Shown here in pieces: positions 12,701-23,080 of a stretch of 64,000 bases of DNA (position 1 is its first letter; each line of letters starts with the position of its first letter). The stretch covers positions 5,270,001-5,334,000 of the forward strand of contig CP071493.1 in the NCBI GenBank assembly GCA_017354895.1, read 5' to 3'. This DNA is from Podospora comata. Its lineage: Eukaryota; Ascomycota; Sordariomycetes; Sordariales; Podosporaceae. The position numbers were made by a program, and so were the translations under genes. The notes beneath the pieces were generated by a model, which saw only the letters and a list, made by a program, of their open reading frames with translations, did not search any database and was not told the DNA's origin.

Positions 12701-14773
12701 TTTGAGAGGCTTACAGGCGCCTTTGACGGCTTGGTCGTCGATAAGCGCCTGAAAGCACTACATGTGGCCGCATCGGTTGGGTTTCCTCGACTAGTCGCGT
12801 CGTTGCTCAAGGCAGGGTATGATAAGGAAGTGAACGAATACGATACGTATGACAACGCACCCGTAGGTTTTTTATCGAACCCTCAACCTGCTCCAGTTCT
12901 TGGAAAAAACGACTAACATAGCACACAGCTCCACCTGGCTGCCCTCTTCGGCAAGGCAGATATCATCGAGCAATTGCTTGAGGTCAAGAGTGTCAAACTC
13001 GATGACGCCGGCAAAAACAGTTCAGCATGTACCCCTCTTTCGATGGCCGCCGCGCGCGGCAAGATTTTGGTGATGAAGAAGCTCATCAGTAAAGGGGCCA
13101 ATGTCAATTCAGTCGATGTTGACATAGGTCCAGTCATCAACGCGGCTATTCTGTCCGGCAACAGCGATGCGGTCAAGCTGCTGATCGAACACGAAGCCAA
13201 ACTGAACTACCCAGAGCATGAACACGAGGCCTCGGACTGGCCGCCGCCTCTTGCGCTCTCAGCCCTGTTTTCGGATCTGTCCATGTTCCAAACCATTTTA
13301 GACGCGGGAAACGAGGTTCTGAGTGAGGAGGAGTATAGCAAGGCTCTCGTCCTCGCATCCAGATCCGGCCGCGTCGAGATTGTGTCTTTATTGTTCGAAA
13401 ATGAGCATGGTCAGGACACCTTTCAGAAGTCCCTCCAGGCCGCTCTCGAGGAAGAAAACTGGGATGTCACCAAGCTTCTTTTGCGCCACTCGCAAGATAT
13501 TCTGGACTGCAACGACGTCTTTGAGAAAGCCTCAACAAGCGTCGAAAGCCTCGAAGACGTGCTAGATGAAATATGGAGGCATAGGCAAGGCCAGATCAAC
13601 CAGGAAATCCTCAACAGATGCCTATATACGGCCACCGATAACGAGAAGGAGAATACCGTCAAGGCTCTCTTGAGGATGGGTGCTGATCCAAACGCGGAAG
13701 GCGCTTTGTAAGACACTATCATCTGCCCCTGGTTCCACGCCGATGCTAATAAGAAGCTACATAGATTTGGCAATGCGCTCACTGCTGCTGCAAATGACGG
13801 AGTCACCACGGATGATGGAAACGTGCCTATTGTGCAAGCCCTTCTCGAGGCCGGTGCTACTGTCACATCTGATTCCGGCTGGGCTCTTCAAGCCGCGGCC
13901 GAGCAAGGCCATCTAGCCGCTGTCAAGCTGCTCCTTCACTACGGAGCCGACATCAACCATTTCAGCGTCCAACACTCATCCGGCACCGCTCTTCAAGCAG
14001 CATGTGACTGCGGGCACGAAGAAGTCGTGGAGTATCTGCTCAGCAAAGGCGCAGACCCAAACAAAGGCGGCGGGCGATACGAGTATCCGATCATCGTGGC
14101 ATCGATGCAGCCCAAAATTCTACCTCATCTTCTCGCCGCTCCGGGAATCGAACTCAATGTGGTTGGTGGACCAGGCCACGGGAGCCCGCTTGTTTACGCC
14201 GCAGCCTCGCTACCTGCCGAGTACATTGTACAGCTCATCCAGGCGGGTGCGGATGTAAACATGGTTGATTTAGATGGTGATACACCTCTCATGGCTGCGG
14301 CGTTGGTGGGTGACTATGAATGTGTGAAGCTGCTGCTGGAGCATGGGGCGGACATCATGACCATAAGCCCCAACAGGGGCACCGCTCTAGAAGTGGCGCT
14401 GGAAGAGGGGCACGATGAGTGCATAAAGCTACTGGCGAATAGAGCTGTCTTTATTCAGAGGCAATTGCAGATCTCTGCGGAGCGAGAGGAATGGTTGGCA
14501 TTGGAAATCATTGAACAGGAGAGAGAGAACCGGCGCTACCTCCATCAGCAGCAGCAACAACAACAACAACAACACCAACAACGGCAGCAGCAGCAGCGTA
14601 TTGGTAGCGATTTTGGCCAGCAAGAACCCGAACTCGAGGACCAAATCGGCAGGCTGAGGCTACAGGACGATGATCACGATGTTGATGTGGACTCCTTGAG
14701 TCAGGGCGGCGATGGGAACCCTCACCCCACGACTGGTGAAGAAGAGGACTCTTATCAACAAGGAAGCTGGTAG
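9794..14773 (+). CDS. NLR-like protein: alpha/beta-hydrolase - NACHT-like NTPase - ankyrin repeats (one frameshift)
   Basis: Fungal STAND/NLR architecture, a class tied to non-self recognition and regulated cell death. Seven exons: 9794-9861, 9929-10163, 10219-10653, 10718-11925, 11984-12862, 12929-13707, 13765-14773; introns 55-67 bases. Residues 1-246 form an alpha/beta-hydrolase of SesB/PGAP1-like type with opening VAIPGLGANP and nucleophile elbow GHSMGG (Ser117). A NACHT-like domain follows, with Walker A GGEGKGKT at about 373-380. The Walker B region reads VICNLHELPEEED and lacks the usual hhhhD. From about 12750 there are repeated ankyrin units (LHLAALFGKADIIEQLLE, TPLSMAAARG, TALQAACDCGHEEVVEYLL, TPLMAAALVGDYECVKLLLE). 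The tail has a Gln run (14545-14600) and acidic residues. Within exon 4 the frame shifts by one base at about 11705-11709: homology runs up to ELQRHAS and resumes at KVDGLREQKGYNKA. As read, translation would stop at 11827. It may be a recent inactivation or a sequence error. The full frame would be about 1537 residues. Confidence 0.85.
14545..14600 (+). repeat. CAG/CAA codon run (polyglutamine) in the NLR tail
   Basis: In-frame cag/caa codons with two His and one Arg interruptions encode a Gln-rich stretch right after the last ankyrin unit and a charged helix. Mixed cag/caa codons point to selection for Gln or slow decay rather than a pure microsatellite. Confidence 0.85.
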
Positions 14774-14941
14774 TGGGATATGACTAAAGCAGACATGATG
14801 GCTGTGTCAAAACACTGGGCTTCTGGCCTAGATATGAGGCTGTTCCCAGGAGTAGCTACCAAAGAACAAGCTTCATGACCCTAGATCCCTCCGAAGTGCA
14901 ATACAGTAACGGTAAAATTGGCCCATTAACCATACAATACC

Positions 14942-15607
14942 CTACAATTCGAGCTCCTGTGCATAACGAATTCCCATAGCAAACATCCAAACCCTCGGAT
15001 CAACAACAACGTCGTGTTGATCTCTCAGCTCATTGAGCTTGGTCTCCAACTCCCTCAATGGCACCTCCCACTCAACCGTAAACTCTCCCTTATCCAACCT
15101 CTGCTGCCCCTCTTCCTCCCCATCTTTATCTCTCGCACAAACAAAAACTGCGCTGAGCTTCGCAGCAATAGGCACCGGCTCCGAGGTCAACGGAGGGCTC
15201 GCTGGCCCAATCACCGAGCCTGTCTTGGTAGTTTCCTCTTCCAGCTCCCTCACAGCAGCCTGCTCGGCCGTCTCGGCCCTGCGGCGGCTTACAAAGCCAG
15301 CTGGGAACTCGATCGTGTCGGCTTCGTATTGGGGGCGGAACTGCTGAACCAGGATAGTGCACCATCTGCCCCGGGAGTCTCTGTAGATGTTGGGGACCAG
15401 CATCCCGACTGGCTGATGCAGGTCAGAGTAATTGCGGAGGAAGACAAAGTCCCGTTCTCGGATCACTTCGTCTTTGTCTCTTGGGTCGATGTAAGTGAGA
15501 ACACCGAGGCCTTGGTACTTGCCACAGGCGATTGGCTTCTTGTCTATGATGTAGGGGGAGCTTGACTTGGGCAGTGTTGGTGTGGCCGGAGTTGCTGAGG
15601 ATGCCAT
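14942..15607 (-). CDS. Nudix hydrolase, ADP-ribose pyrophosphatase-like
   Basis: Hydrolyses a nucleoside diphosphate linked to another moiety; the overall plan resembles ADP-sugar pyrophosphatases (Ysa1 type). From the ATG at 15607 (MASSATPATP) the protein has 221 residues. The Nudix box is AETAEQAAVRELEEET preceded by EFPAGFVSRR. The REL.EE core and the E with seven residues before RE are intact, but the spacing from the conserved Gly to the first Glu is two residues longer than the textbook GX5E. An open frame continues to an ATG at 15778 (57 more residues); I prefer 15607 because similarity-type sequence begins only later and the extension is Ser/Thr-rich. It converges with the NLR gene: the two stop codons are about 170 bases apart. 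Confidence 0.9.
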   Translation of the reverse strand: MASSATPATPTLPKSSSPYIIDKKPIACGKYQGLGVLTYIDPRDKDEVIRERDFVFLRNYSDLHQPVGMLVPNIYRDSRGRWCTILVQQFRPQYEADTIEFPAGFVSRRRAETAEQAAVRELEEETTKTGSVIGPASPPLTSEPVPIAAKLSAVFVCARDKDGEEEGQQRLDKGEFTVEWEVPLRELETKLNELRDQHDVVVDPRVWMFAMGIRYAQELEL

Positions 15608-16307
15608 GATTTTTGATGGGTTGTGTGGTGCAGTTTGTGTCTGCCGGGATAGGTTGAAGGTGATATTAGACGTGGGACTTGACGAAATAGTGTGAGATAT
15701 TCTGCCTATCCCATCTTTGATCTGTACTGAATTGGAGTAGGAAAGCTCGGAGGAGCGGGATAGGTCACCGTTTATCAACCTGAGGTAAGCTTACCTTAGT
15801 ATGACCAGTCGATACACGATACAGTCATCCACCATCACCGAACAAGGCTAGGCATCGAAGCAGTGCCTGACAGCCTATCATGGTAACACGAGTGATATAA
15901 TTAACTTGCAGCCCCTAAGCACAACGTGCCGTACGGCTTCACCCTTTTCTCAGTGTAGCATTGATGTTTCTCCGCGTTTGCGCCAAGCCAGCTGAGTGCC
16001 TGAAAAAGGCTGGCGCTTAGGTAGGAAGGTGAGGTACGGAGTAAGCAGCATGGATGCTGGGCTGGCAGCCGCTCATCTTTCTGAAGACGTGGACAGCCCG
16101 TTCCCCAACTCATATACATCGTCAGCTACACATTGTTTTCGCTAAACTTCAACTTCATTCGCAGTTCATACGAATCCTCCATGACCAACGCTTGACCCTG
16201 ATCTCTGCCATCACAGCTCACACATCAAGGTGAGCGACGATGGGATGTTCACTTAACACTTAAATCTTACAACTTTCAAGCCAGAGCCGCAGCAAAGAGT
16301 CGCACCC
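15608..16307. other. divergent promoter region
   Basis: Gap of about 700 bases between the divergent Nudix gene and the membrane-protein gene. No gene seen. It contains aggtaagcttacctt (15782-15796), a near-perfect palindrome, and likely the 5' leaders of both genes. A small intron in the leader of either gene cannot be excluded. Confidence 0.5.
15782..15796. repeat. short palindrome aggtaagcttacctt
   Basis: aggtaagcttacct is self-complementary over 14 bases and lies in the divergent promoter gap. It could be a dimeric regulator site or chance. Confidence 0.4.
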
Positions 16308-17351
16308 ATGGCGCCCTTACCAGCATCGCCCTTTACGTGCAATATTCTAGAGACAAATCAGGAAAACATTCAAGACGACGGGAACAGGCTTCTTGACCAG
16401 TTTCCTGCATCGTATCGGGCTGATCCCGACGACTTGCGGGCCCCAGCTACCCCCGAGTTAGACCTCATCGCCCAGGAGATGAACGTCAAGAGGCTGCATA
16501 GGATCATCCACCTACTGTGGCTTGCAGGGCGGCCCGTCCCGCCTCGCCCTCTCCACTACCAGCTAGCCCTAGGGCGAGAGATCACCGTCATCGAACGAAT
16601 GGAAGCCCACCTAGTCTGGGGCTCAGGCCGGATCTACCTCAAGCCCTTACCGCGCTACCTTCTAAACCCACACTTCTGGACCAGCTACCTCTCCTGCTCC
16701 CAATGCCTCCCCCGACAACCCCTAGAAGCCGGCCCACCCCCTTGCCCCCACCCCCGCCTCAAAAGCTGCGCCCTCGGATTCCTCCTCTCCTACATCGCCC
16801 TCATAGCCTACGAAAACGACTTCCTCATCGCCAAGGACAAACGCCTCATCCCATCGGAAATCACCTGGCCCCAATGGCGCCAGCTAGTCCGCGAAGTCCT
16901 CGCCGGCGACGGTGCCAACCGTTTGTACGCCCACGTCAACCCCCGTTTCATCTACGGCGAGCTGAGGCTCAACAGGCTGAACCTCATCTTCTTCGCCCTC
17001 CAGGGTCCCCTCTCCACCGGGTTCGTAGCTACCTGGAATTCCTACGGGGCTTTCTACCGCGACAACTCGGCCTGGATCATCACCGTCATAGCTTACATCG
17101 TCCTTGTCCTGTCTGCCGCCCAGGTCGGTCTTTCGACGACCCGGCTAGCCGAGAGCGACGCTTTCCAGGACGCGTCGTACGGCTTCACTATATTTTCATT
17201 GGTCGTTCCGCTCTTTGCTCTCGCTATGCTCGTCGGTTTGTCGGCTGTTCTGTGGGCGTACAATGTGGTGAGGACGAGGCGGTTCGAGGCCAAAAGATCA
17301 AAAACTCTCGGGAGGGCCTGGCGAGGGGAGAAGACAGAGTCGCAACAATGA
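16308..17351 (+). CDS. fungal-specific membrane protein (DUF6601-like)
   Basis: Uncharacterised fungal family; from memory it matches the family catalogued as DUF6601, which should be verified. Single exon, 347 residues, start in good context (acccATGg). A soluble N-terminal two-thirds carries the conserved block RLHRIIHLLWLAGRPVPPRP, then ALGREITVIERMEAHLVW and IYLKPLPRYLL. A CSQC...C pair and FIYGELRLNRLN follow. Two hydrophobic segments near the C-terminus (about residues 255-280 and 297-320) look like transmembrane helices, followed by a basic tail with RTRRFEAKRSK. There is no recognisable catalytic motif. Location is probably an internal or plasma membrane. Function unknown. Confidence 0.88.
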   Translation: MAPLPASPFTCNILETNQENIQDDGNRLLDQFPASYRADPDDLRAPATPELDLIAQEMNVKRLHRIIHLLWLAGRPVPPRPLHYQLALGREITVIERMEAHLVWGSGRIYLKPLPRYLLNPHFWTSYLSCSQCLPRQPLEAGPPPCPHPRLKSCALGFLLSYIALIAYENDFLIAKDKRLIPSEITWPQWRQLVREVLAGDGANRLYAHVNPRFIYGELRLNRLNLIFFALQGPLSTGFVATWNSYGAFYRDNSAWIITVIAYIVLVLSAAQVGLSTTRLAESDAFQDASYGFTIFSLVVPLFALAMLVGLSAVLWAYNVVRTRRFEAKRSKTLGRAWRGEKTESQQ

Positions 17352-17935
17352 TAGGATATGCAGCAACAGTGAAAGATGAATCGAGAGTACTTCCCTAGTT
17401 CCAAACGTATCGTGTGCAATCATCCTATCAACATCTATTTCTTCTTCAACACAACTCTCAACAAACAAAACTAATCATACATATATCAAATCCACGCACA
17501 AAAATGTACCATCAATCTTGTAAACACATTCAGACAGACATTCAAAGACAGAGAAAGAAAAGGTATAAAATATAGCAAATAGAAATTCTCTCCGTATATG
17601 CTCTGATCATTTCTATTTCCCCTTCCCCTCAAGAAACCAGCTTCCATGCTTTCCATACACACACGCAAGAAAAAGAAAAAGAAAAAAACTCCAGTCATCC
17701 CCACACTCCCAGAACCAAAGATCAAGAACCGTTGCCGCTCCCCCTTTCTTTGACTTTGAAGTGGTAACAAATAATGCCCAGCAATAGTGTTATGCAAGGG
17801 TAAAAAGCTTTCCTCCAGCGAAAAAATTGAATCTCTCACAGAGAAAAAGAGAAGAGAAGTGAAGACAAGAAGATAAAAAGTACAATCGAACCGAAAAAAA
17901 GGCGGCTGTTTGTTACTCGCACTGAATAACCCGAC
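17352..17935. other. convergent 3' region
   Basis: AT- and A-rich region between convergent genes, holding both 3' UTRs. No gene seen. Confidence 0.5.
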
Positions 17936-20064
17936 TCAAGCGCCAGTCATTGGACTGCCCGCAGGACTCACCGCATCAAGCGGTGCAGCGTGCAAAGCCG
18001 GCTTGTTTGCCAAATCACCCAGCAGCCCGTTCTTCTTGCGGTCCAAAACACTATTCACCCACTCGGCCACCTCATAGTCCCCTTGTCCTATGTGACCTGA
18101 GGGGGTGGCAATGCTCATCGCACCCGCTGCGTCCGCCAGTTCGTCATCCGCGGCCGCATCTTCGGCTTCGGCGTCCTCTGTGATGGTCTCGGGCTTGCCG
18201 AGGGCCTTGATCCAGGGATGTTGGAGGAGCATGGGGTAGGTGTGACGTTTGGCAGGAATCTTGTTGAGACAGCAGCGGACAAAGTCTTTGGCAGAGGCGG
18301 AATAGCCCTCGTCGGGGAGGTCTGGCGGATCTCCCTCCACAATGGCCTGAGTTAGGATTTTAGTGTCAGCTGCTGGCACCAGAATAGCTTGGGGTTCGAT
18401 CAATAACTTACACTGAGCTGGCTGAAGATGGTGCTCGAGATCTCGGGCGGATAGGGGTATCTTCCCATGGCACACTCGATAATGGTCAAGCCCAAGCTCC
18501 AGATATCACTCTGGACATTGTACGAGCCATCCGCAGCACCGGCCATCGCGCCTCCGCTGATACGTTCCGGCGCCATGTAGCTCTGGCAGCCAATGTTGGT
18601 CTTGGCGATACTTGCCACAAGGTTGCCCGAGACACCGAAATCGCAAATTTTGACTTGTCCGTTGGTGTTGACTAGAATATTTGTAGGCTTGACGTCGCGA
18701 TGGATGATGTTGTGGTCGTCCTTGAGGCTTTTGAGACCCATAATCGTGGCATAGGTAATTTTCCGCAGGACATTCTCGGGAATACCGCCAGCATATATCT
18801 TGTCGATACTGCCACCGTCCATATATTCGATACACATATAGACGGCACCTTCTTGGTAGAAGGCACCATAGAAATCGATGATGTACGGGGAAACACACTC
18901 GTGGAGAATAACCAGCTCCTTGAGAATGGTCGTAAACTTGGCTTCGTCCAGCTCGAGTCGGATCTCTTTCATAGCCATGACAACACCAGAGGTGGTCCGC
19001 CCGCTATTTGAGGTTGGACTTAATGGCGACTCGGCGGAGGCGTCCTCCTCGGACAGAGAGGATTGGCGGGAAAGCGGCTTGAAATGGGACAAGCCTTGCC
19101 CAAAGCGTGGTGCTTTTGGTCGGGCATGACGCACCTTGTACACAGTGCCGTAGTTGCCCTTGCCGAGTTCATCCATGACGTCGATTTCGTCCAAAGAGAT
19201 GGAAAAGGTCTGCCCGCCGGCGAAGTTGACACCCGTGCGGGTAATCGTCGCCGCCCCTTCGAAGGTGATCCAACCCTTATCCGCGTCGATGTAGTTCTTG
19301 AAGTCCATAAGCTTCGAGCTGTGCTTTTCTCCGTTCAAAGACGGCCGTTTTGGCCCGTCACCCTGGTTCATATCCGACAGCTTGGGTGTACCGGCCGGCG
19401 AAGGAGTCCCTGACTCTGATATATTCCCCATCTTCATGGCCCTCCTCTCGCTCAAGCTTAGAGGCTTCCTTGGTCCAGTCCCCGGCACAGCCGGAGCTGA
19501 CTTGGCAAAGCCAGGGGGCAATGGTCGGGCCATGCCACCGGGGAGCTTGAGCCCGCCCGATAAGCCACCCGACATCGGTCCTCCCATCGGTCCGCCCATC
19601 GGCCCTCCCATCTGCGCTCCCTTCGGCCCTCCTGATATTGACCCTCCCATGCCTCCCATGTTCAGACTCATGCCGCCCATAGGGGAAGCGCCAGCATTGG
19701 CCCGGGCCATACCCATGCGTTGCTCTTGTAATGCGCGTGCTCTTGCCATGATGTCCATGGGCAGGCTGTTGGCACTTGGTGGCGGTCTCCTAGCATTGTT
19801 GAGAATGCCAGCGACACTCGAGGTCGGGTTCATGTGCGCGCTGCCCTGAGGATCGGAAACCGTTCTGAGAGAGGGTACACGGCGGGGTGGGTCGCTGGAA
19901 GGCGATCCAAAGCCCGGCTGGGCATCAGAACTCGAACTGGGGGGGTCAAGAGGTGTGCTGGCTTCCGAGGACTCGTCAATGGAAGCGGGGGAGGTCGGAC
20001 TGCTCATGGCAAACTCGTCTGGAGTCACCGGGTCCGATCGGGGGTTGTCGTCCGCCATGGTCAC
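17936..20064 (-). CDS. pbs2: MAP kinase kinase of the HOG osmostress pathway (Pbs2/OS-5)
   Basis: Dual-specificity kinase that activates the Hog1-type MAPK in osmotic and fungicide stress signalling. Two exons on the minus strand, 20064-18412 and 18346-17936, with a 65-base intron (donor GTAAGT), give 687 residues; a second Met two codons in (MADDNP) may be the true start. A long Ser/Pro-rich N-terminus contains a Gly/Met/Pro repeat (GGPMGGPMGGPM, about residues 125-170). The kinase domain shows GKGNYGTVYK (from about 302), a Ser-rich insertion of about 45 residues, VVMAMKEIRLELDEAKFTT, HRDVKPTN (Asp457), DFGVSG and QSYMAPERI. The activation-loop Ser and Thr (SIAKTNIGC) are present. The strong match of the N-lobe to Pbs2 separates it from Mkk1/2 and Ste7 types. 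Confidence 0.96.
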
Positions 20065-23000
20065 AGGCTCGGAGTGGTGGGTGTTGATTGCGATGATGAA
20101 GCAGTCTACCAGGTACCGAGCATTGGGCTACTGTAGGTGGCGGGGTATATGCTGGTTGTGGGTGAAGCTCAGGGAGTCAAGGTTGAAATGCGTGGTTGAG
20201 GTTGCACTAGGAACCGGAGAAAGAGAGGAATTGTTGATATGAGGGAGGACAGGCGTGGGCGGGCGATGGGGAAGTGGGATCGAGATCTTGAAATGCCCAC
20301 TCAGGTAGTGCTGGCCTGGTGGTGCCAATGACCAAGCCAAGCAGTTATAGGTCCCTCGGTACCTTGGGCAGCAAAGCGATTGGCCACTGATAGGCACAAG
20401 GGCTGCAGGTGTGTGTCTCCGCAGCGAGGCCGCGCACTGAGGATTGTGAATGAATTGCTGGTGACCTGCGAGTCGCTTGAAACCAAGTTCCGGGTGTGAT
20501 GTTAGGAGTGGCAGGTATCTTTTTTGGCGGGATTGATGGGGAAGTTTTGAGGGGCGGATGTGTCTGGCTGGGCAGGGCGATTTGCTCCGCGGAGAGTGCC
20601 CCTCCTTGGTCCCCGCTGTGTTGTTTGACTTTGGTTCGCTGCCAAGAATCCAAGCTCAGTGACCTCCAGAGCCCCGCCGCTGGCAAATCCGGGCACTGGC
20701 CAGCTCCAAAAACCATGGAATGGCCGGCTCCATCTTCTTCGCCTGTTTTGCGCAGAAGAAGAAGGACGTCAAGCTCTAGTGCTCTAGTGTGGATTTCAAG
20801 AGGCGGTATACGAGAAATTGCAACTTGGTCTGGGACAAGCGTCGCCTGTCCGTCCCCGTCACTGTGCAGCTTCGTCAAATGCCCTGAATGCTGGAGCGGC
20901 ATCAAATCAGAAAAGAAAAAAAACAGGGGAAATGTGACCTCTGATGGAAAGGAAAGCTATGACGTCGAGGTGTGGCTGGTGAATTGCATCAGATAACGCG
21001 GCCGGCCACTGACGTTGACAAGGCGGTTACAGCCAAGGAAGCCCAAGGCAAGAAGATCTTCATCTGTACAAGCCACACCAAGCTCAAACTGGCGGTCCCT
21101 GCCTGAAAGACCATCACGAGGGTCTGCAAAGGAGCACAGAAATCAAGATGGTATTCTCCTTGCGTCGGTCTGAAACGAGCCACAGCATGCACAAAGGCGA
21201 ACATGTGTGATTGAGTCTAGAATCGCATTGCCAAACCCGGTCAAAATGTCGTCGATCTTGCTGCCAGAGAGGTGTTTTGACCAAAGCCCAAAGGACTCTG
21301 CGCCTCAGGCACTTTCGCACTATACCCAAAACTAATTGAAGCGACACGTAAAAAGTTCGCCTTCAAGTTGCCTGTTCGAATATGGCTTGTGATGGTGCGG
21401 TGCGGGAGCTGCTACCGCATCACCCGCAATCTGCTTCATTGTTCTCTCCCACCACCCACTAGGCCTGCCAATGAGGTGTCCTCGTTGCTGAACGCCTTCA
21501 GATAGGAGTGGCGAGAGCGCCTCGTTGTTGTGTGGTCGCTTCTGTCGATACCTGATGTGTTGGACAGCAACAACAGCATCCATAATCACCTTGATCATCA
21601 ATTGAATCCAAAGGTGTGGAAAGTCCATGATCCCTTGCAGATACTATGCATGTCGACTGCTTGTGATGCATATGCATTGCTGGGGGATAATCGATGCATC
21701 TAGGCTCCTTCGCACCGGCTGGCGAAACACTCTAATAGTCGAGATAATACAAATGACTCAAGACACAAAATTGGTGTCCATGACGGTACCTACTTTCCTG
21801 ACGACATTCCCGAGGGCTTCAATATGCTGACGCAGTTTATGTTTTGAAGGAAGCACGGTTGTGTCAGCGAGTGCTCCAAATGGATACAGTCCCATCAAAG
21901 TGCGTCATGGACCATATCCCTGGACGAATTATTCTGCTGCTGTGGGCATTGGTGTTGCTCGATGTCGTCAAAGCCATCCGCAGAAGCCGTCGTGGTCCAA
22001 TCTGCCTTCGCGACCGTTGCCGAAGGTACGAAAGCACGGGAAAATCAAAACATGACAGATTCTTCTGACACTCCAACACTCCGATTAAGCTTTCCTCTCC
22101 ACGATCCTAGAACCCTGAAATCACTCAGTGCTCCACAACCGCACCTGCTCTGGCAACGTCTTCCTTGGCGATGCTGTGCCAGCCCTGGGGGTCAATTGGT
22201 CTAGCTGAAAGCAGCCAACGAGAGCCTGAGGGTCGAACACGTTTCCTGTCATTATCGCGAACCTGGAAGCTTCAGAGAGCACAACCGCAGCGTAGGGAAG
22301 GAGCACGATGCCAAGAGAAGCTTCACACCTTTCTACCTAACGTCATAGCCTTTGGGTGGTGCGTTGCGCGGGGGCACAGCTGCTTCTTCAGGCTCCCTCC
22401 AGCAGCCGCAGCGTCCTTGGCTTGCGATTAACAAGACCTTGGCACGGACTAACCAGCGCCGGCCCACTCAGCGCCGGCTATCCACTGTTAGCCGGAACCT
22501 GGGAACACATCTGAGAGAAGGAGGGAAACCATGATATCATTGGCCGGCTGTTGAAACAAAGGAGGTCGTTCCTAACAATTAACAAGTGTGGCTTTTTTCC
22601 TTATCGAAGGTGGTCGATGGGCCCCCCAACTGAGGTCAGACCAGGCACGCCAGGCTCGTCATCTCAAAGAACCAGGGTAGGCCGACCAGGGTAGGCCGAC
22701 CAGGTTTCTTATCATAGTGGTAGCCCAATTCCGTCCTTGTTGAAAACTCCTCTACTACACGTTGGCTGTCATCACAGCTCTCCTCCTTTGATCTTTTGGT
22801 TGTTTTCCATCTCCAATATTGCGGCCTACCGTTTTACTGTCCTACCAACGGAGTCGTTTGCCCGACATTTCCATCAAAGCCGACACCGATCTGCACAGGC
22901 GCATATCAGCTACCACACCCATACATTAATTACTAGGCACACGCGCGTACCCACAACCTCCCACAGCTTTACATCCGCCGTTCCGTACCTTCTAACGGCC

Positions 23001-23080
23001 ATTCTCCTCTGCCGTTCTCCTTTCTCCGTCTTCATCAACAATCACCTCCGAATATCGAACCAAGGCGACCAACTATTTTG
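20065..23080. other. 3-kb divergent intergenic region between pbs2 and the ECM3-like gene
   Basis: No gene found. A 186-codon minus-strand frame (20905-20345) upstream of pbs2 lacks any domain. A 14-base direct repeat is given separately. The last 350 bases are pyrimidine-rich with TC blocks and look like the leader of the transporter gene. The length suggests long regulated leaders on one or both sides. Confidence 0.45.
22671..22706 (+). repeat. 14-bp tandem repeat accagggtaggccg
   Basis: Two exact adjacent copies (22671-22684, 22685-22698) and a partial third (accaggtt). Upstream of the ECM3-like gene. Confidence 0.8.

Noticed and set aside
20345-20905. 186-codon minus-strand frame upstream of pbs2
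   Set aside because: It lies in the presumed leader or promoter of pbs2, and its translation is low-complexity and unmatched.
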